Source: Anderseniella sp963759095 (GTDB lineage Bacteria > Pseudomonadota > Alphaproteobacteria > Rhizobiales > Aestuariivirgaceae). Taken from it: DNA of 64,000 bases. The notes beneath the pieces are model-generated. The model saw only the letters and a program-made list of their open reading frames with translations. It ran no database searches and had not been told where the DNA came from. The translations under genes and the position numbers were made by a program. The first letter of the stretch is position 1. The number at the start of each line of letters is the position of its first letter. Location: assembly GCA_963759095.1 (NCBI GenBank), contig CAVWYF010000030.1, positions 62,001 through 126,000 of the forward strand, given 5' to 3'. This document shows positions 8,452 through 18,193 of the stretch, one piece after another.

Positions 8452-9027
8452 TCACGCCGTATCGTGACTGGCGCAAATTTTACCGGCTTCGGTTCTGGTG
8501 AACGGCTGTTCAAACAGCAGGCACCAGTGTTTGCCCTTGACGTCTTCGGGTGCACCGCCTTCACGGAAAAACCGGCACGTGTCGCATGCCCCGAAACTGG
8601 GCAGGCCGCGTGACTTGATGATCTGGTTGACCAGTTTTTGTGATCCTGCGGCAAGTTTTTTGCGGGTTTTTGGCCCACTTGCCTCGATCATGGTGGACAC
8701 GTGCTGCCACGGATCGCCGTGCAGTTTCGCCTCGCCTTCCGCCGTGAGCGCCAATACCACCGAGCGTGCCTGGCCCGGCCTCGGCTTTTTTGTCACCAGG
8801 CCTTTGCGTTCCAGGGCAATCAGGGTTTGCGATATTGTGCCCTTGGTTGCCGACAGGTAGCGGGTCAGGGCGGCCGGCGAATTGGAGAAACGATTACATC
8901 GTGACAGATAGCGCAGCGCTTCCCACTGCGCCGGGTTTAGATCGGACGCATGCTCCTGCGCCCGCACCAGCCTGCTCAGGCGCTCCAGCAGGATAACCAT
9001 GTCGTCGGTACTCAGATCTCTGGCCAT
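8452..9027 (-). CDS. MarR-family transcriptional regulator with four-cysteine tail
   Basis: 191 aa. Residues ~25-105 form a MarR winged helix (NPAQWEALRYL, ALTRYLSATKGTISQTLIALERKGLV, LTAEG). The unusual part is the tail after residue 145: Cys148, Cys151, Cys169 and Cys185 in the pattern C-x2-C-x17-C-x15-C with interspersed His/Arg, suggesting a zinc or iron-sulfur site and hence redox or metal sensing. ATG at 9027 follows GGGGGGA with about 5 nt spacing. It is convergent with pckA (55-nt gap), and its targets are unknown. The MarR call is firm; the cofactor is inference. Confidence 0.82.
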   Translation of the reverse strand: MARDLSTDDMVILLERLSRLVRAQEHASDLNPAQWEALRYLSRCNRFSNSPAALTRYLSATKGTISQTLIALERKGLVTKKPRPGQARSVVLALTAEGEAKLHGDPWQHVSTMIEASGPKTRKKLAAGSQKLVNQIIKSRGLPSFGACDTCRFFREGGAPEDVKGKHWCLLFEQPFTRTEAGKICASHDTA

Positions 9028-9740
9028 CAAGTCCCCCCATCAATGCGCAATCACTTAGACGGTTTCGGTGCCGTCTCAGATCACTGAAAGACTATGCAAT
9101 ACTATTGTCACAATCAAACTGGTCGAATATAGGGTAGTATCAGGTCATCCAGCGGGCAGATTGGGCCATCCGGTCTCAAGCAAAAGCAGATACCCAACTA
9201 TAAAAAATTCAGATTTAGTCTGACAGCAATACCAAACGCACGCGATATTGTCGTGCATTCTACTCCACCTTCAGTAACAGCAATTTATACGTCTGTCATA
9301 CAGGCGCTGATTTTTTCGCCAAACATAGCCATTCGCTGGGTTTGTGGTGAACTGCCTTGTTGAATCCATCCAGGACCTTCGCCGCAGTGCACTCAATGGC
9401 GCCGAAGGGCGGGGAGCTGACCTTCGCTGCGACATGCATCAACGACAGCTGAGCGGACAAAGCTGCCGTTGCATTTTATTGCACAGATGTCTGCTAATGA
9501 CCCAGGCTGTGTGAAAACGTCAATCTGACCGGTAATTCGTCTGGTTCTCCGAGTTTCTCTTTTTCTAAGCTCTTGATTTTATTGATGTCAGAATTCTGTC
9601 GAAGTTGCCAAAATCCAAACTTTAGTAATTTTCCGGCGTTTTCACACAGCCTGGACCCAAAGGGGAGGTTAGCGTCACTTGTTCACCAGAACCGTTACCG
9701 ACGAGCGAAAATAGGTGTTAAATTGTGTATAGTGAAGAGT
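9028..9740. other. Gene-free AT-rich spacer with IS-like inverted repeats
   Basis: About 710 bases with no coding sequence I would defend. It separates the core MarR gene from the trehalose operon and looks more AT-rich than the flanks. It holds the 18-bp inverted-repeat pair at 9502-9519 and 9637-9654. An apparent reading frame starting at 9573 crosses into the antisense of glk and is not credible. Confidence 0.6.
9502..9654. mobile_element. Probable IS remnant or MITE bounded by 18-bp inverted repeats
   Basis: CCAGGCTGTGTGAAAACG at 9502-9519 is an exact reverse complement of the sequence at 9637-9654, enclosing about 117 bases. Ends of the GGCTGTGTGAAAAC type are common in bacterial insertion sequences. 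No transposase is left between them, so this is either a decayed IS or a small non-autonomous element. No flanking target duplication could be recognised. Confidence 0.45.
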
Positions 9741-10697
9741 TCACGAAATTCGAACTGCAGACGATATGCTAGAACATGCCATGCCAATAAGGGGAGCGTC
9801 GCTTATTGTCACTCCGTATATTGGAACCTTTGCTACCCGACTAGACATCATTCCTTTGTCCGTAAATGTTTCACAAAAACTACGTGACGCTCCATGCCTG
9901 CTCCACTCCAAGGCAACACTACCAAATAAATAGACGCCGCCCCATGCCCCGTATGCCAACACGAGGTCGCCGCAAATTTCTGCGAGGTAGTGGGTGAATG
10001 CATCACAGGCCTTTGCTGAAGTAGGATCAGTTTCCCACTCGTTAAATATGGCCTGGGGCGAAATTATCTGATCCGACATTTGTCCAGAAAAATATGCATA
10101 GAGGGCTTGAATGCCACGTCCAGACAGAATGTCCTCCACACTTGTCAAGCTATGTGTATCTTGGAAACAGGGGGACGTTTTATCAATACCGCTTCTAATA
10201 GCGTTCATGTGGCCCGCCTCTCCTGCTAACGCATACCAGCCTGAATCAGTGCGGACAACCGGGGAGGCACCGAATCCTGTCCCCACATTGACAGCTAAAC
10301 GTGATGCCCGTGGATTCGGTTCTTCGGAGGCTTCGATGACTGGGTTGAGCGCATAAGACGGTAGCACCGGTATTGATAGCGCGGCAGCCTGAAGGTCATT
10401 GTAAAGAGATACAGGAGCATCCCATAGAATTTCTGAGACCGCTTCTGCAGAAATTTTCCAATCATTGTTGGTGATCTCTATCTGATTTCGATCAACAGGG
10501 CCTGCTCCGGCAATTGCTGCAGAATGGCATGGGCCGGCACTTGCAACCTCATCAAGATAGGCCGATAGGGCGTCGTCAAAGCTAGCGTATGCAGTAACAG
10601 GAAACTGAATCTTGTCTTTGAGGTTAGTTCTATCAGTGGCCCGTGCAAATCGCACATTGGTGCCACCCACATCAGCCACTAACCGCCAGGCCGTCAC
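9741..10697 (-). CDS. glk: Glucokinase
   Basis: 318-aa cytosolic ATP-dependent glucose kinase of the bacterial Glk family. Phosphate-1 motif DVGGTNVRFA is at residues 9-18, followed by ITNNDW and SLYNDLQAAA (catalytic Asp in the ND pair), the VNVGTGFGAS phosphate-2 region and ALAGEAGHMN. It starts with GTG at 10697 and overlaps the otsA stop by 4 nt, so it is the last gene of the otsB-GH15-otsA-glk operon. A natural role is to phosphorylate glucose released from trehalose by the GH15 enzyme, returning it to the OtsA substrate pool. Sequence looks more AT-rich than the core genes around it. Confidence 0.9.
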   Translation of the reverse strand: MTAWRLVADVGGTNVRFARATDRTNLKDKIQFPVTAYASFDDALSAYLDEVASAGPCHSAAIAGAGPVDRNQIEITNNDWKISAEAVSEILWDAPVSLYNDLQAAALSIPVLPSYALNPVIEASEEPNPRASRLAVNVGTGFGASPVVRTDSGWYALAGEAGHMNAIRSGIDKTSPCFQDTHSLTSVEDILSGRGIQALYAYFSGQMSDQIISPQAIFNEWETDPTSAKACDAFTHYLAEICGDLVLAYGAWGGVYLFGSVALEWSRHGASRSFCETFTDKGMMSSRVAKVPIYGVTISDAPLIGMACSSISSAVRIS

Positions 10698-12091
10698 TTG
10701 GCTCCTCCGCTGGGAATTGCCACCAAGGTATCGAGAAAACTCTGATGCCAGTACGTAATGTCGTACTTCTTGACGCGCTTGAATAGCGCGGTGTGACGTT
10801 GCACCCTTTCCTTTAGCGGCATTGTCAGGGCCAGTCTCAGAGTATGGGCCATCTCATCCACATCATACGGGTTGATAATCAAGGCCTCATTCAGCGTCTC
10901 GGCTGCACCTGCAAATTTTGACAGCACCAAGACGCCAGGATCAGCCAGATCCTGGGCGGCAACATACTCCTTGGCAACAAGATTCATCCCATCTCGAAGT
11001 GGACTGACAAAAGCAACTTCGCTGTGACGGAACAAGGCAGCCAGAATTTTACGCTCTATTGAGCGATGGATATACCGCAATGGCACCCAGTCAAAATCTG
11101 CATACTTGCCATTTATGGCTCCGGAGAGTTTCTCCAGCTCACCACGAATGTCCGCATATGCTTCGACATCTGAACGTGTCGGAGGAGCGATCTGCATGAA
11201 GGTGACTTTTTTCAGATGCTCGGGATAAAACTCCAGCAAACGCTCAAATGCTCGAAATTTGTCTGGTAAACCTTTTGAGTAATCAAGCCTGTCAACACCG
11301 ATGATTGTTTTTCGCTTGAGTACCTGCTGCCGTATTGTCTGGAGTTTGATCTGGTTTTGGGCCTCCAGGTCGAGAGACAACCCCTGAAATCTGTCTGCAT
11401 CAATGCCAATAGGAAAGTGACCTGCTCTGGTGGTTTGCCCAAAAGCCTCAAAAGTGCCGTTCTCGTGCTCACTTCCCCCCGCCTGCTCGATCACATAGTG
11501 GCGAAAGTTTACCAGGTCAGCTTCGGTTTGGAACCCTATCAAATCATATGAGAACATCGACCTGATCAGCCATTCATGCTGAGGGGCCGCTGTCAAGATA
11601 TCAGGAGGCGGGAAAGGTATATGAAGAAAAAAACCTATCTTTTGGGAGCAACCCCGACCACGCAGTTCCGCACCAAGTGGAAACAAATGATAGTCGTGAA
11701 CCCAGATGGTGTCCTGCGTCTTCAGCAGCGGTGCCAGAGCATTTGCAAATTTCCGGTTCACTCGCCGATATGCGTTTAGAAAAACGATCTTATATTCAAC
11801 TAAGTCAAGTCGATAATGCAGCAATGGCCACAGGACACGGTTGGAGAAGCCAGAGTAATAATCACGATAATCGCGCTTCGTCATCGGCAACGTTATCAGT
11901 GAAATATCACCAACAGAGCTTCTTTTGGGTGGCACTTTTGTGCCAGATGCCACTGTATTGCCGTCCCAGCCAAACCAGATGCCACCGCCGCGTGACTTGA
12001 GTGCTTCATCCATCGCCACGGCGAGGCCCCCTGCCTGCGCTGTATTGCTAAGATCGGCCACGCGATTGGAAACAACAACGAGACGGCTCAT
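10694..12091 (-). CDS. otsA: Trehalose-6-phosphate synthase
   Basis: 465-aa GT20 glycosyltransferase joining UDP-glucose and glucose-6-phosphate into trehalose-6-phosphate. Seen: N-terminal LVVVSNRVA with a nearby GGLAVAM loop, VHDYHLFPLG, FFLHIPFPPPDIL, GVDRLDYSKGLPDKFRAFE, and SPLRDGMNLVAKEYVAAQ near the C-terminus. ATG at 12091 begins directly before the conserved first strand; upstream residues are the end of the GH15 gene in another frame. Start and stop overlap neighbours by 4 nt each (ATGA with GH15, GTGA with glk). Confidence 0.95.
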   Translation of the reverse strand: MSRLVVVSNRVADLSNTAQAGGLAVAMDEALKSRGGGIWFGWDGNTVASGTKVPPKRSSVGDISLITLPMTKRDYRDYYSGFSNRVLWPLLHYRLDLVEYKIVFLNAYRRVNRKFANALAPLLKTQDTIWVHDYHLFPLGAELRGRGCSQKIGFFLHIPFPPPDILTAAPQHEWLIRSMFSYDLIGFQTEADLVNFRHYVIEQAGGSEHENGTFEAFGQTTRAGHFPIGIDADRFQGLSLDLEAQNQIKLQTIRQQVLKRKTIIGVDRLDYSKGLPDKFRAFERLLEFYPEHLKKVTFMQIAPPTRSDVEAYADIRGELEKLSGAINGKYADFDWVPLRYIHRSIERKILAALFRHSEVAFVSPLRDGMNLVAKEYVAAQDLADPGVLVLSKFAGAAETLNEALIINPYDVDEMAHTLRLALTMPLKERVQRHTALFKRVKKYDITYWHQSFLDTLVAIPSGGAK

Positions 12092-13866
12092 ACGACTGTT
12101 TCCCAGGGCTGTGAAAGACGCATTGCACCGTTGATTATACCTACCATTGAATAGGTTTGAGGGAAATTTCCCCAAAGCTCACCGGTGCTCGGATCGGTAT
12201 CCTCTGACAGCAGACCAAGGTGATTGCGACAAGATAAAAGAGCCTCAAAGATCTCTCGTGCTTCGTCTTTACGGCCAACGCGTGCTAGCGCGTCAAGGCG
12301 CCAGAAGGCACAGATATTGAAACCAACTTCTGGTTGGCCGAAGTCATCAGCGGCCTCATAACGTTTCATATGTGGACCGGCCGAAAGTGACTTCTCCAAG
12401 GCTTCGAGTGTACTGACGAAGCGCGGATCACTTGCTGGAAGAAAGCCGATCTCTCCCATGAGCAATACGCTCGCATCCAGATACTCACCACCAACCTGAT
12501 CAACAAAAGCTTTGCGCTTCTCGGACCATGTATTATCCAAGATAAATGTCTTGATCTCATTGGCCCGCCGCACCCAGAAATCTGATCTATGATGTTCGGA
12601 TAGATGCGCAGCAATTTTGCCAAGTCGGTCACATGCTGCCCAGCACATCAAACTGGATGAAGTATGGACACCAGACCGAGATCTTAATTCCCACATCCCA
12701 GCGTCAGGCAAATTGTAGACTCGAAAAGCGTGCTCACCGACAGTTTCAAGCCGATGAAAGTCTTCAAGTTTCGCGGGACTACGCAATCTTGTATCAAAGA
12801 ATGCTTGTACAGCTCCGAGGATGACGTTGCCGTATACGTCATGCTGGTAATGCTCGTAGGCCTGATTGCCTATGCGCACAGGCCCCATACCCCGATATCC
12901 TGACAGATTTGGTACAATAGTCTCAGTGAGCTCTTTCTGCATGTCTACGCCGAACACTGGCTGCAATCTGTCACCGTCACAATCGGCAACCACATTCATC
13001 AACCAACTGACATAATTTTCCATCGTCTGCACAGCACCAACGCTGTTAAGGGCACGAACTGTAAAAAAGGCATCCCGTAACCAACAATACCGATAATCCC
13101 AGTTTCGACCACTATGAGCAGCCTCCGGAATACTCGTGGTGACCGCTGCGACTATTGCACCAGTGGGTTCATAAGTGCACAATTTGAGTGTGATAGATGA
13201 CCGGATTACAGCGTCTTGCCATTCCAGAGGCAGCGCCAGCCGTTGCGACCAACGCTGCCAGTACGCGATTGTCCGTTCGTGAAATGACCGGGCGGTCGAG
13301 CCTACCCCATCAGATAAAGTCTCATCCGGCCCAAGCAATAAATTAATTTCATCCCTGAGCATGAAGGCGGTTTCGCCGACGATGTAGTCGATGGGTGCGT
13401 CTGTTGTCATACGTACGGAAAAATTTGGACCTGTATAACGTATGTGGTTGGACCCACGTGTGATTGAGGGTTCAACAGCTCCATAATTAAAGGTCGGCTT
13501 CAACAAAATCCGAATGCGCGGTATACCTGAGATACGCCGAACACGTCGTACCAAGGTCTGCGGCCGAAATATTCGGTCACGCCAATAAAACCTTGGGGCA
13601 AAGTCAATGATTTCGATACTGCCTTGTTCGGAGTGCAGAACCGTGCGCAGCACAGCAGTATTTTGCACGTAGGCCTGCTCGGTTCCAGTGAGGCCAATTA
13701 GCTCAATCTGGAACAGACTGTCAGTCGGCTCATCACCTTTTAGAAGCGCTGCAAACACGGGATCACCGTCAAACTTCGGCAAGCAACTCCAAACTACGGT
13801 GCCCTTTTTGTCTATCAGTGCACCGAAAGTGCAGTTGCCTACAAAGCCTAGATCCAGCGTGCTCAC
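12088..13866 (-). CDS. Glycoside hydrolase family 15 protein (probable trehalase)
   Basis: 592-aa GH15 protein without signal peptide, hence cytosolic. N-terminal beta-sandwich domain (about 1-215, starting LGFVGNCTFGALIDKKGTVVW) and a C-terminal (alpha/alpha)6 barrel with the substrate-site motif GRNWDYRYCWLRDAFFTVRAL and the late catalytic region LLSEDTDP..GELWGNFPQTYSMVG. Bacterial GH15 enzymes beside otsA/otsB are often trehalases, others glucoamylases. Position between otsB and otsA favours trehalase here, so the operon would carry both synthesis and breakdown of trehalose. GTG start overlaps otsB by 4 nt. Confidence 0.85.
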   Translation of the reverse strand: MSTLDLGFVGNCTFGALIDKKGTVVWSCLPKFDGDPVFAALLKGDEPTDSLFQIELIGLTGTEQAYVQNTAVLRTVLHSEQGSIEIIDFAPRFYWRDRIFRPQTLVRRVRRISGIPRIRILLKPTFNYGAVEPSITRGSNHIRYTGPNFSVRMTTDAPIDYIVGETAFMLRDEINLLLGPDETLSDGVGSTARSFHERTIAYWQRWSQRLALPLEWQDAVIRSSITLKLCTYEPTGAIVAAVTTSIPEAAHSGRNWDYRYCWLRDAFFTVRALNSVGAVQTMENYVSWLMNVVADCDGDRLQPVFGVDMQKELTETIVPNLSGYRGMGPVRIGNQAYEHYQHDVYGNVILGAVQAFFDTRLRSPAKLEDFHRLETVGEHAFRVYNLPDAGMWELRSRSGVHTSSSLMCWAACDRLGKIAAHLSEHHRSDFWVRRANEIKTFILDNTWSEKRKAFVDQVGGEYLDASVLLMGEIGFLPASDPRFVSTLEALEKSLSAGPHMKRYEAADDFGQPEVGFNICAFWRLDALARVGRKDEAREIFEALLSCRNHLGLLSEDTDPSTGELWGNFPQTYSMVGIINGAMRLSQPWETVV

Positions 13867-14672
13867 GAACCGGTTATCTCCTCATTGGATACAACATTGC
13901 TGCCATAATTGATGTTCAACTGATGGAGCCAATCAGCAAGCTTGGAAGTGTCTTCAACTCTATATCTGGCTATGGTTGATCCCTCGCCAACCTTGATGGA
14001 AATACCACCCATGTCATTGACAACTTCGAAGGCAAATTCGTCTGTTACATCATCGCCAACATACAGTGGTGTACGTCCCGCAAAAGGATACTCTTCCATG
14101 AATGCAAGTACCGCATCGCCTTTGTGAGTTCCACTTAGCTTAATCTCTACAACCATTTTGCCATACAAGATTTCTGCGTCTTTCATTGATCGAGCAGCCT
14201 GCTCAGCCCATGAGTGACAAAGTTGTTTCAGCTCAGGCTGCTTTCGGTAGTGGAGGGCAACAGAAGCCGTTTTGACTTCCGGATGTAGCCCAGGATGCTT
14301 GGCCACAAAACTGTCCAGCCCTGCTGCCAATTCGTCAATATCACTATTATTGATTGAACTGTCATGTCGCGAGCCTTTCGCATCTCGTCGTTGCAATCCG
14401 TGAATGCCGGCGACGCATGCGAAAGCGTTTTGGGTATGACGATCAATCTCTTCTATGCTGCGTCCTGAGACAATTGCAATTGCCCCATCAAGGCGACGTA
14501 GCAAGTCTCTGAGAACATCGTGAGTTCTATCAGCAATAATAATTGCATCTGGATGATCAACGATTTCTGCCAGGGTTCCGTCAAGGTCTAAGAACAGCGC
14601 GAGGTTGCTCTTACTCAGAAGCCCTAGATCAACGTTGGCGATAGTCGGTTTGGTTATGTCAGTCGTGAACAC
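13863..14672 (-). CDS. otsB: Trehalose-6-phosphate phosphatase
   Basis: 269-aa HAD-type phosphatase, second step of trehalose synthesis. Catalytic DLDGT is at residues 29-33 (nucleophile and acid/base Asp), IVSGRS is the second motif, GTHKGDAV carries the third-motif Lys, and GDDVTDE is the fourth. First gene of the leftward operon. It starts with GTG at 14672 with no good Shine-Dalgarno (an A-rich run precedes it), so the start is somewhat uncertain, but the conserved region begins only ~25 residues in. Upstream 350 nt contain the likely promoter. Confidence 0.93.
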   Translation of the reverse strand: MFTTDITKPTIANVDLGLLSKSNLALFLDLDGTLAEIVDHPDAIIIADRTHDVLRDLLRRLDGAIAIVSGRSIEEIDRHTQNAFACVAGIHGLQRRDAKGSRHDSSINNSDIDELAAGLDSFVAKHPGLHPEVKTASVALHYRKQPELKQLCHSWAEQAARSMKDAEILYGKMVVEIKLSGTHKGDAVLAFMEEYPFAGRTPLYVGDDVTDEFAFEVVNDMGGISIKVGEGSTIARYRVEDTSKLADWLHQLNINYGSNVVSNEEITGS

Positions 14673-15022
14673 GTTTTAGTTTAGTTTCATGTATAAGCAT
14701 TAGTCCAGCCGCATATTTGAGCACTCAATAATTTTGAACTGAGTTTATTGCACTTCTGGTGTCTCTGTTGCCTAGCCTGGAACAGCATAGGAAGTTCATA
14801 ATGAATATTTGACCGCTTTCAGAAAACCATCAATGCCGTTTTTGCGCTCGCAAACATCGCTTGTTGGCACAAAGCTGCCGTTGGGTACTGGGGATCGAAT
14901 GTCTGCAAAGGGCTCGGAGTTGCCGTTCGCTGCGCGACAAACGAACGACCGCTAAGGGCCGCCTTCAAGCATCGAGGCTAAAGCGCTTTCCGAAATCCGT
15001 TTAACACTTTTCGGAAAGCACT
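14673..15022. other. Gene-free spacer between otsB and polA
   Basis: No coding sequence seen. Left part is AT-rich and should hold the otsB promoter; the right end carries a palindromic repeat next to the polA stop codon. It mirrors the spacer at the other side of the trehalose operon, consistent with an inserted segment, but I see no direct repeats bounding the two. Confidence 0.5.
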
Positions 15023-15023
15023 T
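14980..15023. repeat. Second palindromic repeat family, copy 1
   Basis: Near-perfect hairpin: AAGCGCTTTCCGAAA pairs with TTTCGGAAAGCACTT (14 of 15 positions) around a spacer of about 13 nt. It abuts the polA stop codon and has no T-run, so it is not a classical terminator. A related copy is at 21605-21647 beside ptsN. Confidence 0.65.
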
Positions 15024-17963
15024 CAGTGTGCTTCATCCCAGTTATTCGCCGCACGCGCGTCCACCTGAATGGGCACAGAGAACGATACTGCAGGCAATGG
15101 TGCTGCGACCATCACATCACTTGCTACCTTGATGGTTGCATCGGCCTCCGCATCGGGTACTTCGAAGATCAGTTCATCATGCACCTGCAGCAACATGCGC
15201 GCGCTCAGGCCTGCATCTGCGAGCGCTTGTGGCATGCGGATCATGGCGCGCCGGATGATATCGGCGGCAGAGCCCTGGATGGGCGCATTGATGGACGCGC
15301 GTTCCTGGAAAGCCCGTTCCGATGCATTGGGTGACTTGATGCGCGGAAAATGCATCCGCCGGCCGAACACTGTCTCCACATAGCCATTGGCCCGGCAAAA
15401 CGCCTTGGTGTGCTCCATATAGTCCTTGATGCCGGGGAAGCGTTCGAAATAGGTCTTGATATAGCGGCCTGCTTCCTCGCGCGGGATGGCAAGCTGGTTG
15501 GCCAGCCCGAACGCAGAAATACCGTAGATGATGCCGAAATTGATGGCCTTGGCCTTGCGCCGGATGCTCGGGTCCATGCCTTCAACCGGTGTGTCGAACA
15601 TCTCCGATGCGGTCATGGCGTGAATATCCAGCCCGTCGGCAAATGCCTTCTTCAACTGGTCGATGCCGGCAATATGGGCCAGAACGCGCAGTTCGATCTG
15701 GCTGTAGTCGGCAGAGACCAGCTTGTGACCAGGGCTTGCCACAAAGGCGGTCCTGATCTGCCGGCCTTCTGCGGTGCGCACCGGAATGTTCTGCAGGTTC
15801 GGATCGGTTGAAGACAATCTGCCGGTGGATGTTGCGGCCAGCGAATAGGATGTGTGAACCCGCCCGGTCTCAGGATTGATATGGCCGGTCAGGGCGTCCG
15901 TATAGGTCGAACGCAGCTTGGTCAGTTGACGCCAGTCGAGCAGTTTACGGGCCAGTTCAACGCCGTCTGCCGCCAGGTCTTCCATCACCTGGCTGTCGGT
16001 ACTCCAGGCACCCGTTGCGGTTTTCCTGCCGCCCTGAAGCCCCAGTTTTCCGAACAGGATTTCGCCGATCTGCTTCGGTGAGCCCAGGTTGAAGGTCTCG
16101 CCGGCGAGCTCATGCACCTGTTTTTCCAGCGCATCCGCACCCTTGGAAAATTCGCCCGACAACCGGGCCAGTACCGTCCTGTCCACCAGGATGCCCTCAC
16201 GCTCCATGGCTGCCAGAACCGGCACCAGCGGACGCTCCAGTGTTTCATAGACGGTTGCGCGATGTTCCGATGCCAGCCGGGGTTTGAGCACATGCCACAG
16301 CCTTAACGTGATGTCTGCATCTTCGGCGGCATAGCTTGTCGCCTGGTCCAGCGGCACCAGGTCAAACGTCACCTGGGACTTTCCGGTGCCGGCAACCTCC
16401 TTGAACTTGATCGGCTTGAGGCCGAGGTGAACCTCGGCCAGTTCGTCCATTCCATGCCCGTTTACCCCTGAATCCAGCGCATAGGACAGCAACATCGTGT
16501 CATCGATCGGCGCGACATTGATGCCGAGGCGCTGAAATACGGTCAGGTCATATTTCAGGTTCTGGCCGATTTTCAGAATGCTCGCGTGCTCAAGCACGTC
16601 TTTAACCGCGCCGATAACCTCTGCTTCGGACAGTTGTTCCAGATCACCACCGCCAAAATCCAGGCCGTCCGACGCCCGGTGACCGGTCGGGATGTAGCAG
16701 GCCTTGCCCGGCAAAACGCTGAAAGAAATGCCGCACAAGCTTGCCTGCATGTTGTCGAGCGACGTGGTTTCGGTATCAACAGCCACCAGCCCGGCCTGCC
16801 GGATCATTGCTATCCAGGCGTCCAGACGGTCCCTGGTGGTGACGCGCTCATAGGTCGAATGATCAGGCGGCGGCAGGTTGCGCATCCTGTCTGCCATGAC
16901 GCTGGCAGCAGTACCGCCGGTTGCGTCATCTGACGCTTCTGCAGGAGGTGTGTCGCTGCCACCAGTTGCTTACCGGTACACCCAGTTCATCCACATTGGC
17001 GCCCTCGGGCGGCCAGCCGTTGAAGGTCACTTCTATCGGGTCTATGTCGGCGGCATTGGCTTCGAAATCGCCTGATACCCGGCGGATCAGCGTATTGAAA
17101 TCCAGCGCCTTCAGGAAACCGATCAGCGTCTTGGCTTCCGGTTCAATCACCCCGAAATCTTCAATAGGATGATCAACATCCACATCGGTTTTCAGGATGA
17201 CCAGCTGTTTTGAAACACGTGCCTGGTCGGCAAATTCGATCAGCTTCTCGCGGCGCTTGGGCTGTTTGATTTCACCTGCCCGCGCCAGCAGGCTTTCAAG
17301 GTCACCATATTCCTCGATCAGCTGCGCACCGGTCTTGATGCCGATGCCGGGTACGCCGGGAATATTGTCCACGCTGTCACCGGCAAGTGCCTGTACTTCC
17401 ACAACCTTTTCAGGCGGCACGCCGAACTTCTCGATAACCTCGGCACGCCCGATTGCCTTGTCTTTCATGGTATCCAGCAACATCACCTGATCGGTGACCA
17501 GTTGCATCAGGTCCTTGTCCGATGACACGATGCGCACCGTTGCTCCAACCGCAGCAGCCTGGGTAGCGTAGGTTGCGATCAGGTCGTCGGCTTCATAGTT
17601 TTCCTGCTCTATACACGCGACGTTGAAGGCTTCCGTTGCCTGCCGGATCAGGCCGAATTGCGGTATCAGGTCTTCCGGGGCCGGCGGGCGGTGGGCCTTG
17701 TACTCGGGATAGATTTCATTGCGGAACGATTTCGAGGATTTATCAAAGATAGCCGCAATGTGGGTCGGTTTGTCATCTGCCGACATCTGCTGGAGCAACT
17801 TGTACAACATGTTGCAAAAGCCTTGCACGGCGCCGACCGGCAACCCGTCAGACTTGCGGGTCAACGGCGGCAATGCGTGGTAAGCGCGGAAAATATAGCC
17901 GGAGGCATCTATCAGATAAAGATGGTCACCGGACTGGATCGGGCGGGATGCTGCTGTACTCAT
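15023..17963 (-). CDS. polA: DNA polymerase I, interrupted by a one-base frameshift
   Basis: Two abutting frames together make a full PolA. The first (17963-16926) is the 5' nuclease: YLIDASGYIFRAYHALPPL, the acidic YEADDLIATYA, SSDKDLMQL and the helix-hairpin-helix GVPGIGIKTGAQLIEEYG. The second (from about 16970 to 15023) holds a proofreading domain with intact DTETTSL, then polymerase motifs A (SADYSQIELR), B (RKAKAINFGIIYG) and C (QVHDELIFE). One extra base between about 16926 and 16973, in the linker, separates them; removing it gives 979 aa, a normal length. The second frame has no good ribosome-binding site at its first ATG (16897). Needed for Okazaki fragment processing and repair, so a true null would be costly. 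Confidence 0.88.
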
Positions 17964-18193
17964 GGTGGGCGTACTATGCCACCTGTCCGGCCCCTTTGCC
18001 ATAAGCTGAAACGCTTGTTTGCACAGGCAAACAGTCAATTGCTGACATTTCCTGACAGCCCTGCCCAACCGCAGATTATAGCGCCTGGCAGGGGTGGTTC
18101 CACATTATTTGCCGTTCTGGCTGGCTGAATCCCCTTGCCAAGTGCCCCCCGGATAGTTGGATAATGAGACTTCTTTATCTTGGGAGTAGTGCC

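Noticed and set aside
9573..9887. 104-codon plus-strand frame across the IS-like repeat and glk 3' end
   Set aside because: Its second half is antisense to glk and its first half crosses the inverted repeat; no domain seen.
16926..16973. Programmed frameshift in polA
   Set aside because: No slippery heptamer or stimulatory structure is apparent, and seven other genes in the window show the same kind of single-base break.
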